A stretch of 64,000 bases of DNA from Uloborus plumipes (lineage: Eukaryota; Arthropoda; Arachnida; Araneae; Uloboridae), in assembly GCA_038373865.1 (NCBI GenBank), contig JAXGGA010002196.1, positions 1-64,000 on the forward strand. The letters run 5' to 3'. This document shows positions 33,716 to 45,006 of this stretch, piece after piece; position 1 is the first letter of the stretch, and every line of letters begins with the position of its first letter. A program made the translations under genes and the position numbers. The notes under the pieces are model-generated. The model worked only from the letters and a program-made list of their open reading frames with translations. It was not told the origin of the DNA and made no database searches.

Positions 33716-34268
33716 CAATTTCTAATAGCACGGAAAACTTGCCCATGGGCATCCTAATAACGGGAAAAATAGTAAAAAAAATAATTAATTACTTTTGTAA
33801 TCGCGCAAGAGCTCTAAAGTTTAGAAAAAAAGAGAAAAATCTGTCATTTTTAAAGATGAATATTTTTTTCAAAAAATACTTTTTTAAATTTCTAATAGTG
33901 CGGAAAACTTGCGCATGGGCATCCTAATAACGGGAAAAATAATTAAAAAAATAATTAATTACTTTTGTAATCGCGCAAGAGCTCTAAAGTTTAGAAAAAA
34001 GAGAAAAATCTGTCATTTTTAAAGATGAATATTTTTTTTTAAAAATACTTTTTTAAATTTCTAATATCACGGAAAACTTGCTCATGGGCATCCTAATAAC
34101 GGGAAAAATAATTAAAAACATAATTAATTACTTTTGTAATCACGCAAGAGCTCTAAAGTTTAGAAAAAAAGAGGAAAATCTGTCATTTTTAAAGATGAAT
34201 ATTTTTTTTAAATACTTTTTTAAATTTCTAATAGTGCGGAAAACTTGCGCATGGGCATCCTAATAACG
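33716..34268 (+). repeat. Subterminal ~175-bp tandem repeats of the TAGGGTGGG element
   Basis: Three units start near 33720, 33892 and 34066, each with CGGAAAACTTGC-CATGGGCATC, CTAATAACGGGAAAAAT, GCGCAAGAGCTCTAAAG and GTCATTTTTAAAGATGAAT; a short fourth start lies at about 34237. About two inverted units occupy 35560-35920. The 61-62-codon frames (MPMGILITGKI-like) repeat once per unit in both arms and come from the repeat, not from genes. Confidence 0.9.
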
Positions 34269-34299
34269 GGGAAGACGTTGGATAGAAAAGAGACAGTTA

Positions 34300-35170
34300 A
34301 ACTGGATAAAAGAGAAGAAAAAAGAGAAAAACTTTCTATGCATGAATGTATTACCATCACAATAAATAAAACTGACCTCAGTAAAGATTAGAAATATCTT
34401 TTAGACATTGTTCAAACAGTCAGCACAGGAAGCTGTGATCCAGAATTAGCAGCTAAAAATCCTGGAGCCCTCAGCCATTCCAGATGGTTAACTTGTACAA
34501 ACCGGGTGTTAAGACTTTGTTTCCCAAATAAGTCCGACAAGCGAAATGAAGACCCTTGCAAATTACATTGTAAAGACCTACGCTCCTGTTTGGTTCAATA
34601 TTAAAGTGCACAACACTGTGAAAGATGGTCCGAAGCATGTATTAAAGATCATTCAAATAACCAGACATTTTCCGGACAATATAAAAAAAAATCGATCCAG
34701 TCATTCAGAGAAACTCTTTCTTCTGCCATCTAGAGATTCTCATGCTGGCGATGATAATGGATAACAGATAGCACATAAGAGAGTTAGGCTACAGGAAGAT
34801 ACAGAAAGCCAGAAATGAGCCGCCAGTAGTGGGCCACATTAGAGCTTTCAAGCTTTCTTCAATTAACATTGAAGCCACTGACTATCATGAACTAATTGAT
34901 TGGACAAATTATAAGCTGACACCTACACCCCTTCTGTAAAATATGTCTACAGAAAATATTTCAACCCTATTGAAAGAAAAAACCCTTCCAGAATTTGATT
35001 ACTTGAAATTTCCCTGCCACCCTCAGTCAGTGGAGAGGTGTGTAAAACTATAGGCTGCTGCTAAAGTTTGCGGGAATGAAAACCGAGAGGGTTTTATTAA
35101 GACAAGCTTAAAATCAAGATCTTTAATGCAAAAATTTGATTCGAAGTCAGAATTCAAAGGGTGTAAGTAA
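34300..35170 (+). pseudogene. Decayed transposase-like gene of the TAGGGTGGG family
   Basis: Readable pieces lie in all three plus frames. Frame one (about 34404-34575): NPGALSHSRWLTCTNRVLRL. Frame two (34546-34764): YAPVWFNIKVHNTVKDGPKH. Frame three (about 34770-35170): HIRELGYRKIQKARN, YHELIDWTNYKLTPTPLL, then LPEFDYLKFPCHPQSVERCV, KVCGNENREGFIKT and LMQKFDSKSEFKG. At least two frameshifts and several stops break it, and the N-terminal part is absent. From memory, proteins with NHSRWLTTANR, APVWFNIK and FPCHTQ-VERCV blocks are common, mostly unnamed, in spider and other arthropod gene sets. Position inside a TIR element with a target duplication makes a transposase role likely. No classical DDE motif can be assigned from this copy. 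Confidence 0.7.
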
Positions 35171-35989
35171 GCACACCCAAAATGGTTGGTTGATTGGGTA
35201 GGATGTGGGTGGGACTTGATTTAATATTATTTTAGAATCTGTAAAAAATATGCTAAAATGTGCAATAAGTTGCGATATGTGATTTTTTCCAAAAGAAAAA
35301 AAGAGGATTTTCAGGGTTTTTGTGCAAATTCAGACGAACGGCAATGTACCCCAAGTTTTTTTTAATCCAATTTCCATAACTACAAAAGTAGTTTTTATAC
35401 TATTAAATATAAAAAAACTATTTTTTTTAAATAATTATATATTTTTAAAAATTACAGATTTCTCTCCTTTTTTTTCAAAATTTTAGACCTTCTGCGTGGT
35501 TTCAAAAATAATTAATTATTTTTTAAATTATTTTTGCTGTTATTAGGAAGCCCTGGCACAAGTTTTCCGCACTATTAGAAATAAAAAAAAATATTTTTTG
35601 AAAAAAAAAAATCTCTAAAAATTGCAGATTTTTCTCTTTTTTCTAAACTTTAGAGCTCTTGCGCTTTTACAAAAGTTACTAAATATTATTTTCATTATTT
35701 TTCCCGTTATTATAATACCCATTCGCAAGTTTTCCGCACTATTAGAAATTTAAAAAAACATTTTTTGAAAAAAATATTCATTTTTAAAAATGACAGAAAT
35801 TTCTCTTTTTTTCTAAACTTTAGAGCTCTTGCGCGATTACAAAAGTTATTAATTATTTTTTTTATTATTTTTCCCATGATAAGGATGCCCATGGGCAAGT
35901 TTTCCGTGCTATTAGAAATTAATCAGAAAAAAAAAAGCTTTTTTCGACCCACCCTAATGTACAGTCGCTGTTTTGTTTTCGCTTATTGA

Positions 35990-36130
35990 CGTCATAAGGG
36001 TACAAAACGCTCCAAGCAAGGCCACTTTATAGACTATCGCCATTTTGGGATATATTTTTTCATTGTTGTGGAGCTGGTGGTTACCAGAGATCCAAAATGG
36101 ATGATGCGTCAGTTTAGATTTACACCATAA
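35990..36130 (+). mobile_element. Fragment related to the GGCCCCTATATAG element
   Basis: TTATAGACTATCGCCATTTTGG, ATTGTTGTGGAGCTGGTGG-TTACCAGA and GATCCAAAATGG resemble TATAGACGATCGCGTTTTGG, ATTGTTGCGGAG-AGGGTTACCAGA and GATCCAAAGTGG of the units at 56412 and 59234. The internal order differs, so this is a rearranged or distant relative. Confidence 0.4.
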
Positions 36131-36941
36131 TTTCTCCACTTGTGAAATCACGCTGTGACCCTCGCTTTGTTTTATAAATCGGACATTAAAAAATAATTAA
36201 AAAATAAACAGTTGGGAAAATGAAAATATTTCCTGGCACCATTTTATTATTGTTATTATTATTATTATTATTATTTGTTTTTCTATCAATATCAGCCACT
36301 AAAAGTAATACTTTTGACTACTACTGATTGATTTACTGCATAAGTGGGGAAACATTCCCACTTTGCAGTAAATCAATTCAAATTATGCGATCTTTTTGAA
36401 TGATTTCCCTTGGAACGAATTGCAATCAGAATCTTCATTCCATTCTTCAACGTTTATATTTTTAAACTCCTTCAGCTGCTTAAAAGAAAGTTGAATATTT
36501 TACGGCAAGTTTAATAATGATTGCTTTTACGACTTCCGACTGAGTTTTTGATGGAAGAAAATTTTGATTAGATCTACTTGTGCATAGTTTCTGGTTCAAA
36601 TGAATTTGAAGATTTATTTCGATACTTGGGAAAATATTATTCATAAACTAGGAGGGAAGTGTGCGACTAAGTAATGAACTAGTCATGAAGTTACATAGAA
36701 GTTCAATTTCGAATTTGTTACATTCAATAATTTAAACACAAATAAATAATATCCTTGAGTATAAACTCAAGAGAAAAAAGGTGGTTGAATTAGTGATTTC
36801 AAACAATCAAGATTCAACATTACTTACACCAGTATCTCTTCACTGTATAGTAAAAGACTCCAAGCTCCAGGTTTAGCTTTTTACAGCTATTTGGATTTGG
36901 ATTTGAACAACTTTTTTTATTGCGTCTTAGAGTGACTAACA
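36131..36941. other. Gene-free stretch with a precise 20-bp hairpin
   Basis: An (ATT)n microsatellite at 36242-36276. Arms at 36328-36348 and 36357-36376 pair almost perfectly (TTGATTTACTGCA-TAAGTGGG against CCCACTTTGCAGTAAATCAA) around an 8-base loop, with one bulged base. Nothing else recognised. Confidence 0.6.
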
Positions 36942-37859
36942 TAGGCGATTCTCAAAAAATTTGTAATTAGCTGTCCGGACTGAGTAGTTTAGAAATAATC
37001 AAGTGAAATAAAGTAATTGTTGCTCTTAATACAAGTAAAGCATTAATACTTTGTAGCCCATTAGTATTTGGAACGATAACAATTTAATTTTTTTCTATAA
37101 ATTATATAAGCACCAAAAACACAGTCCCCTGGCTGTCCCAATCCTATAGTCTAACACTTAATGCAATATTTCAAAAAACCTATTAACACTACATAAATTT
37201 GGCAATTAATATCTAAAAATAGAATAATGCAACTATATCTTTTTTATGAAATAAGGTCTAATTACGTATTTCTGAAACTTAAAATTGTCATGTAAATTCT
37301 GTCCGGAGTTTTTTCAAACAGTCCCTGCCACAAATTCAAAGCTGCAATAGAAAAAATCTGTTAATCTTGCAAATGTTTTTTGGCATGAAGTTTAAAGTAA
37401 TCAGTGTGAATTTGCAGAAATAGCTGAGAACGGTGTTGAAACGCCACTTTTTTTAGTTTGAGAGCCACATTTGTGATGAAAGTATGCATCTGGGTCGTTG
37501 CGAAACAGTCCTCTGGTAAGTGATTTATTATTAATTATTCATTATGAAACATATTATTTATTATGTTCATGATTTGTGTCTACATTTATGGGTAGTTTTG
37601 CAACTAATTATGCTCCAATAATTTTGCAGATATTACGCAAATAAGTACAAATACATAGTCGCCTGCCTTGTTATACTAGGCAGGGAACTTGCCCCTGTCA
37701 TGATTTATCAGAAAAACACAAACTTCAATTGGCCCTCTTTCGAACCAAAGTAATAGATTCATTTCCTGAGCAATAGTATTATAATTATACGAACATTTCA
37801 AAAACACATGCCCGGACAGATTCTGTATGGAAAATTACGAGTTTACAGAGAATCGCCCA
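36942..37859. mobile_element. TIR element with GTCCGGAC motif, about 0.92 kb
   Basis: The left end ATAGGCGATTCTCAAAAAAT and the inverse of the right end (ATGGGCGATTCTCTGTAAAC) match, followed by GTAATT in both. CTGTCCGGA-type words lie just inside each end (36971, 37810) and again near 37302. Looser ACAGTCC words are near 37120, 37320 and 37490. No transposase was readable. Architecture resembles the other motif-array elements. Confidence 0.6.
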
Positions 37860-38360
37860 TGCAATAGCAACTATGTACCAATTGTTGCAAGGATTTAATT
37901 TATGATAAACAAAAACAAACTTCAACTTGAAAGGAAATTTCTTTTTAAAAAATTCCCAGAAAACTAAACGTTTTTGCAGAAAAAAAAAACTACTAACATA
38001 AATGAATATCAAAAACCCCAAGCGTGGGTGCATGGTGCAGTAGTTTCCCATTTCAGCAAGATTTCATTCTACACTAAGCAGAGTCGTTAAACTTTTTTCT
38101 GGCTGCAGATCAAAATCAACCAAAATGCATGCATTAAGAAGGCGTTTCGGGGGCAGTGGCATTTTTGTTTTAGCACTTTTTAGTGAATAAGATACGTTTT
38201 ACTGAAAAATAATCAAGCTTTAAACTTAAAACAGAAAGTAAAATTGCAATAATATGTTTAAAAAGCAAGCATAAAGGAATTTACTTTTATTTCTCTATAG
38301 TATTATTACAGATCGATACGTCATTTTAGATCGAGTCAATTTTCGTCCCACGCACCTGAA
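37860..38360. other. AT-rich stretch without a gene
   Basis: No supported feature. An 88-codon minus frame at 37785-38051 spans the boundary of the TIR element and has no domain. Confidence 0.5.
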
Positions 38361-38584
38361 CCCTTTATGTCCTAAATTAATTTAGCAAATCAGTAGGGTC
38401 TAAGGGCCCCCTACGCCTTAGGGACCCTAAGAAAACTTGTTCCGATTGCAGGTACCATCTGTCGGATTCTCAGCAAAGTACAAGGAGTGGTACTTAAAAG
38501 CTTCAGCATGATTCCAGCCACATAGGATTCATAATACTAAATTAATATAAGCTCGAATTCCGAGTCCCGTTGGGGCATAAAGGG
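38361..38584. mobile_element. piggyBac-like MITE, 224 bp
   Basis: The ends are CCCTTTATGTCC and GGGGCATAAAGGG. The right flank is TTAA (38585-38588) and the left flank TGAA (38357-38360), read as a mutated TTAA. A CCCTTT TIR and TTAA target are piggyBac hallmarks. The interior has GGGCCCCCTACGCC and GGACCCTAAG but no coding frame. Confidence 0.65.
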
Positions 38585-38588
38585 TTAA

Positions 38589-39053
38589 AATAATCTTATA
38601 TGTCTTTTGATTGTATAAAATAATGGTACCCATCTTTTGGCACATACGGCTCCCAAAGCTGACCCGTGTATCTCAATGTTTTGTTTGATGTTTAAAATCG
38701 AAAACCACTATTAGCCACTATGTTGCAACTATGGAGTAAATGTTCAGAAACTTGTTTTTGTAAAGCAGATGCGATCTTAGCATTAACAGGATAAGTGTTC
38801 AATAATATCAACAATTCTTGGGTTGTAGTTTTCTTCCTTTTTTCATGTTTTCGTATGTTATTTAACAAAAATTTAAATGTTAAAAAAAAAGAGAAAGAAA
38901 GGAAAAAAGGTTCTTGCTGGCCTGCGAGAATAATCTGTTGTAAAATAACTATGACGCGACAAATGAAACTGAAATTTTACAGGAAAAAAAAACCCCTTTT
39001 TTGAAGTACTCATTGTGAAAATAAAGTGACTGAAAATAATGACAGAAGTGGAA
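38589..39053. other. AT-rich stretch without a gene
   Basis: Several overlapping 60-85-codon frames of low complexity on both strands, around an AAAAAAAGAGAAAGAAAGG tract. No gene supported. Confidence 0.5.
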
Positions 39054-39055
39054 TA

Positions 39056-40183
39056 GGGTGATTCTACAAAAATGGGCAAATTTGTGTTCCATACCGATTG
39101 CTCTTTTTTTTTTAAATTTAATAAAAACTATTTTGGAAATATTTTTATGCGTCTTTTGTTCTATAATTATGATTACCAACAAAGTCAATAAATAACTATT
39201 ATTCATTTAAAAATAAAATATTACATTGAAATGTCATCCACATGCCCTGTCCCATAGGTTCAGTTTTCACAATCAATGGAATATAGATTTAAAAAAATAA
39301 GTGATTTTTTCTCAAGAGTTTTTTATTTATAAATGGGAATGTGTGCAAGATATAAATCACGAAAAAAGCAAAATAATGTGAAAATAATATCTCTAAAAGT
39401 TAATCCAAACTTTGTCCCAGCGATTATCAGTCATCCACATGTCTGAAAAGTATAGATATTTTTCCCTGAAATGTTTTATTTCAAAATCTAGCAACACATC
39501 CTAAAGCAAAGCATGGAACTTTGTTATTCCTGGCTGAAGATTAATTTTGCTGTTCTGCAATTACTTTTTGATAAAAAGCAAGCTAAACTCAACTTTCAAG
39601 GCAAGTGTTTTTCATCTTTGTCATTAACATGGCCTACAGAATGCAAGTAAAATGTACATGTAAAATTTTTTTGATGATTAATAGTCCTAAATCTTACATT
39701 TTTAGGTTCTTATTCGAAGTTAAACCGAAAAATATTCAGATATGACCTTTTTTAGAGCATATTACTTGTGTTTTGTCATTCACATGCCATTTTTCTAATG
39801 TCATTCACATGCCCCAATACGAGACACGTCGATGAATCAAAAGCCAAACTATGACAGTACAATGTTTAAAAATTATGTCTAACAGTTTACAGGTTAAAAA
39901 AATTCATTAATATACCTATTGTGTTTGTGTTATTCACATACTTATTGTGTTATTCCCATTCCCATTGTGCCATTCACACGTCCTTTTTATCATTCACATA
40001 TGCCTTCAAAAAAATAAAAATCCAAAAATTCAATAAAATACAAACATTTAAGTTCTGCTGATATTCTATTTTAATTATGCAACTTATAAAGTACTTTGCT
40101 GATTTTTTTCAGATTTTTAATTTAAAATTAATTTTTTGAAAAATCTACTTGTTAGAAATATTCCCGTGTTTATAGAATCATCC
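39056..40183. mobile_element. TIR element with ATTCACATGCC motif array, about 1.13 kb
   Basis: The left end, GGGTGATTCTACAAAAATGG after TA, and the inverse of the right end (GGATGATTCTATAAACACGG) agree over about 30 positions with several changes. ATTCACATGCC or close variants occur near 39236, 39431, 39776, 39799, 39932, 39969 and 39989, mostly in one orientation. No transposase recognised. It is probably related in kind to the pogo-like motif-array elements. Confidence 0.6.
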
Positions 40184-41012
40184 AGTAACAGCACATAATT
40201 TCTACTTTTAAAATATGTACTATACGTAAATATTTTAAAGCCGCTTCCGCTTTTAATGGGGATGGCGTACAATACATGACCTTCAAACACATCTATCGCA
40301 ATTCGTGATCGTAAAAAAACATAATATGTATTCAAGATGTTAAAATTTAAATTATTGATTTATATTTTATTCTTGAAAAGATAAAGAGGTTTAAATCTTG
40401 AAAAGATTTTGAGCTAATAATTGAATTTCCAAAAAAAAATATTTTTGATGAACTGCAAACTCTTTTTCTGTCAGTTTTCCATTAAAGGGAGGCAGGGCAT
40501 TTAGCATTTTGTGCCAAACTGAGCCATCAGTCACGATATCAAGCCAGATAATAATACTAAATATATGCTGATAAAACACTTTTTAATTAATGATTTTTGC
40601 GCGCATTTACTGATTTAATCAACCATGAAACCTGTTTTATTGACAAATTCAGCTCAGTTACCAAAGAGCGGCTTGTTTATTATGCACTTTAAACTTGTTA
40701 TTAGTTTTGAAGCTGTAACCTGCGTGGAAAAGTTTTTATACGTATAAATTGATGGAAAAAGATAATCTATGGGTAGTTCATGTCGTTTTCTGATTCTTTT
40801 CCTCTCGTTGTAAGTTAAAATTTTGTATTTAAAACTCGTGCATATCCGGGCGTAATCAGCTAAGTTTTTACGTTTTAAAATGTCCCGTCTTCCATTTGGT
40901 TTTTAATTTTTCATTCCTAATTTGGTAGCAATTATATGTGCGTCTTCCACAACGATTTTTCTGTCTAACCTTTGATATTTCAACTAACCTTCCAACAAAA
41001 AATTTACATCTA
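40184..41012. other. AT-rich stretch without a gene
   Basis: Minus-strand frames of 61-72 codons show no domain. Nothing else supported. Confidence 0.5.
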
Positions 41013-41515
41013 CTAGCTGCGTGATCCGGCGTTGTACGGGTGCTTCGTACCATTGAAGTAGTAAGGAACGTTGCACGGGCGCTACGCGCCTTTAAAACGG
41101 TAAGGAAAGTTTCACCTAACTACTCGTCGCTAGGAGACTTTCTGTACGCTAGGGCGTCCGACTCGCTAGGAGACTTCCTGCATCAAAAAGTCATTTGAAT
41201 TATTGAGAGGAATAAAGAGAATTTCTGACACGGTTCCAACTTAACGTGTAGAGAGGATTGCGCAATCGCGATTTTAGTTCCTTGTTCCGAGGGAATGAGA
41301 ATGGTCGAAAAATGGTCGAGAAAATACTTATTAATTGATATCTCCGTTAATTAAAATTGTACACCTACGGTATCGGTCGTTTTGTACAAAACAGAAGCTG
41401 TAGAATTGAATGGTACCTCGATCGAGTCTCTACTCTCCGAGTTTTTTGAGTAGTTCAAGCTTCAGACAGACGGACAGACAGATAGGCAGACGCGAACAGA
41501 TTTTAATAGTATAGA
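41013..41515 (-). mobile_element. Non-autonomous Helitron on the minus strand, 503 bp
   Basis: Read on the minus strand it begins TCTATACTATTAAAATCTG, followed by a GTCTGCCTATCTGTCTGTCC tract. It ends GTACAACGCCGGATCACGC and AGCTAG followed by T. TC start and CTAG end fit Helitrons; a stem before the end (CCGTACAACGCCGG region) is plausible but imperfect. Inside, CGTTGCACGGGCGCTACGCG is a GC-rich landmark. No Rep/helicase is present. Confidence 0.7.
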
Positions 41516-43369
41516 TTTTTCGTACTTACATGTGTCAAAATTCCGGTCCTTATAAAATGCAACATCGATAAAAAAGTTTTATGCAATAGTTTCCCATTTA
41601 GTATTGGTACTGTTTATAATCTCTTGGTCCTTTATAAGGCATTAACAGATTCGTAATTCATTGTAACATTTTCTGACTTTTCAATACCTCTTGAATGAGA
41701 TATGCAGAGAACATGTTGATCCAGTCTTTCACCAACCTGGAGGCAACCACCTCCAAATTGGCGATTTGGTTCCTCAAATGGGTAACATACTCTTGGGGAC
41801 GATGTGCATTAAAAAGACTAAATAATAATGATGGATAATCAACTAAATTGAAAATCTACGAAACTGAGTGTTCATAGTCCCAGACAAAAAATAACTAGAA
41901 GTAAACTGAATGTGTACTTTCGGGCTTGTTGTAATCCCGAACCTCGGGTCTGCAGCAATTTTCAAATTTGTGTGATATTGCGTTGAAAAATCTTATTCTA
42001 CAAGGTATCACTAGGTAAAGAATAAATGAAATTAAACTTTAAGAACTTCTCTTCCCATCTTGGTTTGACCTTATTAAAACAACAGTGATTTTTTTTATTA
42101 TTCATCTCTAAGTTTTATAGTCGCAAAGCAAATATCGATCTTAAACAGCTGATTCAGATTCAACAATTTCTAAAAAGTATTGCATGGTAGATAACAAGAT
42201 TTCTGAAGAAAAATGCCTATATTTTTTCAAATTGCCTTGAATTGTTAAAATCTGATTTAGAGTGAGGATTTGAGATTCAGCTAAGTCAGAAATTCTGGAT
42301 TGGATTTAAGATCCTTTCTCCTTTGAAACTGTGGAGACTTTTTATCAGACAGGTTCAAAAATTATTTTTGTACAGTACAGTTACGAATAAGTCTAAGTAA
42401 AGCTCACGTATTTTTTTATCCATATCTGTGATAAAATAAGAAAATATCTAAACAGCTTTTCATCTCGTTCGCGTCATCTTTAGTTGAAAGAGGATTTAGT
42501 TCTGTCATCCCACTTTTCGCTAATAGGTTGGACATTTGCTTCAAAATTGTTTGAATTTGACGAACATAAAACTTGACAGTCAAGATTTAACTGAAATCCG
42601 ACAATCTCAAGGCTTCCATTGAAATGGTAAAAACAAACAAATAAGTTTTCAAACTTTCAATTTTATTTTTCTAATTTAATGGGATTTTCTTCCTGATTCA
42701 AATTAAAAAATAATAAATAAAAAATACATCTATGAGGTAATATTTATAAAAGTGCCAATTTGATTCCCAAGTGAATTTTCACTAGTATTTCAATAACTAG
42801 TTAAAAAAATAATTTTCTCCAGAAAGAAGATAAGGTTTTGCTTTCATTTCATCTAATAACTTCAGGAAAAAAATTTTTTTCTTCAGAAAATATTGTTTTT
42901 ATACATCAAAAATCAGATCGGTAGAGTGTCCCTAGTAGCAAAGCTTAGCATACAAACAGGTCATGCGCACTTTCTAACTTCCCCCAAAAAAAACGCACTT
43001 GCTTAAAAAGCGATTCTATTTTTACCCCTTTGTTAATATTTTACTTCATTTTTGTTTTAATCGATTTCTGATTTTCTAGCCGATGCGAAATAAACGTGTC
43101 CCTAGCTCCGCCGTCAGAGCGGTAACAATAACTTCCGATTTATGTTTAGGCTCCCAAAATCATTTCCTGCACCTATACCACGTGATACTGAGTACATAGT
43201 GGGATGTTTTATCGCATCGTAATTAAAAATTTGCATTTCTGCATCGAAAATTGTAGGTAAGATTTTTTAAAGTGCTTTTATAAAATGTGTTTCATTTAAG
43301 TCATCAGATCGGTAACACGCCCTAAAATGAGCAGTTTTTATTATTTTAAAAATTATTTATATATAAGTT
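41516..43369. other. AT-rich stretch; start of a possible CAGATCGGTAAC-motif element
   Basis: Most of the stretch is featureless. From 42911 the words CAGATCGGTAGAGTGTCCCT, CAGAGCGGTAACAA (about 43126) and CAGATCGGTAACACGCCCT (about 43303) recur. CAGATCTGTAAC appears twice more beyond the next element (about 44974 and 44991). This suggests an older motif-array element, split by the element at 43370, whose ends I could not define. Confidence 0.4.
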
Positions 43370-44676
43370 GGGTGAAGTGGAGTAATTGCGTACTTGGGGC
43401 AAATGTGTACTCATTTGAAAAAAGAAGGAAAAACTGAAGCTAGCTGCTATCTAGTGGCGCCATTTGGAAGCCTGTAGGTTAGTGATCACTTCTCAGATGG
43501 CTGCACCTATGTCCAGATAATAAGGCTTTATCAATCTGCCTCCATTTCGTCAGGTGTTTTTTTTCGTTGTGAATCACATTTCGTGGACTTTTGTTTACAG
43601 TGCTGCAGGATCACCATTTTCAGCTAAATTTGATTAGTTCTTGGATAAATCACTTGAAGGTAAGTTGTTTTCCTCATTAATGGCTGCAGAATAGTTGAAT
43701 TAATGTTTACCTATACATACTGTTGGAGTATACATTTACCCCGGTTTGTTTTCAGTCACGGGGTAAATGTGTACTTTTTCCTGGGGCAAATGTGTACTAC
43801 AGTAAACATTTACCCTAAGCAAAATTTACATAGAATACACATTCACCCACTCCTTATTAGACTTTTACAATCTTATTAGGGCGTATATTTTTGTTCCCAA
43901 ATGTTTGATTGACCTCCTCACAATAAATTAATTGAAAAAATGGAGAAAACACTTTCGTTTACCCTCACTCTGAAGATATTAGCGAAATCGATGGCAATGC
44001 TATTGTCACCAAGCTTCCAGAGCCATCTGAGGGAAAAAGAGGTGTTTTGATATTCCCAGCTAAATTTTCCTCTTACAACATGGGTTAGCAGAGTTGTTGA
44101 AGGTCTCACTCAAATTTGCTATTCTTATTTTGGCCAGGACTCGCCACTATAATTCCTTTTTTTTTACATTCCAAGATACAAATTTTGGCATGTTCTTTTC
44201 AATTTTGCTATTAAAGATGTTTTTTCCCCTTTAATCCTATGTTTTGTACTTTGTTTTCACCTTTGTAAACTGTACCAATTAAGAGAGGACAGAAGGTGGG
44301 CAACAAAAAAGTGCATAGCTTCCGCTGGAGAATTCGGAAATAAAAAAATCATACACAGAATTTTTTGTCCTTAACTGCTCTTTTGTACTTATTTGGCCCG
44401 ACAGCAAAACAACTGAATTGTATAGGATTTTCATGCGGCGTACACATTTGCCCCAACTTGTGGGGCAAATGTGTACTTCAGAGATGGTTTTAAAAACATA
44501 GCAATACAACCATGAAAAAAATAGTTTTTTTAAAATTCTTTGGGTGATTTGTAATTTAGAGAAACGCCGCTAAAAGATGATATAAAAAAAATAAAATTCT
44601 GAATACCCCCCTCCCCACCAGAGACTTAAGAAGTTGAATTTCCTCAAAACAGGTACACAATTACCCCACTTCACCC
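43370..44676 (+). mobile_element. Pogo-like motif-array element with GGGGCAAATGTGTAC motif, 1.3 kb
   Basis: The left end GGGTGAAGTGGAGTAATTGC is the inverse of the right end, with one change, and the right flank is TA. GGGGCAAATGTGTACT or variants occur near 43397, 43756, 43782 and 44462. The inverse is near 43730, 43800, 43832 and 44440. A coding remnant lies inside (43936-44088). It sits in a copy of the repeat that forms the 229-bp arms at 13684/16975 (CCTGTTTATTTAGTT continues at 44679). Confidence 0.7.
43936..44088 (+). pseudogene. C-terminal remnant of a pogo-like transposase
   Basis: An open stretch of about 50 codons reads NTFVYPHSEDISEIDGNA, then IVTKLPEPSEGKRGVLIFP and AKFSSYNMG before a stop. 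The xxED-I-xxID-x-IVxKLPxPxxGKRG-x-xFP pattern resembles the tail of arthropod pogo/jerky-type (DDE_1) transposases as I recall them. No catalytic core is present. Composition is less biased than the surrounding AT-rich DNA. The match is by pattern only. Confidence 0.45.
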
Positions 44677-44678
44677 TA

Positions 44679-45006
44679 CCTGTTTATTTAGTTATACGAC
44701 TTGAACCCTTTGTATGTTGTTTCAAAACAAAACAAATGTTTTATTAGCTTGGATTTGGTAATCTCATAATTTATTTTATCTAAAAACCTTATAGCTCATT
44801 TTTATTTCCAAGAAATGCTTTTTTATAATAAAATTTGATTTTTTAGCTAATATATATATTTTAATATAATTATCTTAATTCTATGTTAAAAATACAAGGA
44901 AATGATATCATTTTCAGAGATGTTAACGAAGACTGAAAGCATAAACACAAATATGTAGCTCATATTAACATCAGATCTGTAACACTCATCAGATCTGTAA
45001 CGCTTA
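44679..45006. other. Repeat fragment plus AT-rich DNA
   Basis: 44679-44720 matches the middle of the 229-bp arm repeat. The rest is AT-rich, ending with two CAGATCTGTAAC words at about 44974-45003. No gene. Confidence 0.55.

Larger units (their letters stand above)
33682..35956 (+). mobile_element. TAGGGTGGG-ended DNA transposon with 8-bp duplication, 2275 bp
   Basis: The ends are TAGGGTGGGTCGAAAAAAGC and its inverse, continuing similar for more than 30 bp. The flanks are ACGTACAG (33674-33681) and ATGTACAG (35957-35964), an 8-bp duplication with one change. Each end carries an array of about 175-bp units, direct on the left and inverted on the right. The unique centre (34300-35170) holds a decayed gene. 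TIR start and duplication length match the foldback MITE at 21444-22077. An 8-bp duplication alone would point to hAT, but TIRs beginning TAGGG rather than CAGGG, and the coding remnant, do not fit classic hAT. Confidence 0.9.

Noticed and set aside
33739..35898. Family of 61-62-codon MPMGILITGKI-like open frames
   Set aside because: They recur once per ~175-bp subterminal repeat unit in both arms of one transposon, so they are repeat artefacts.
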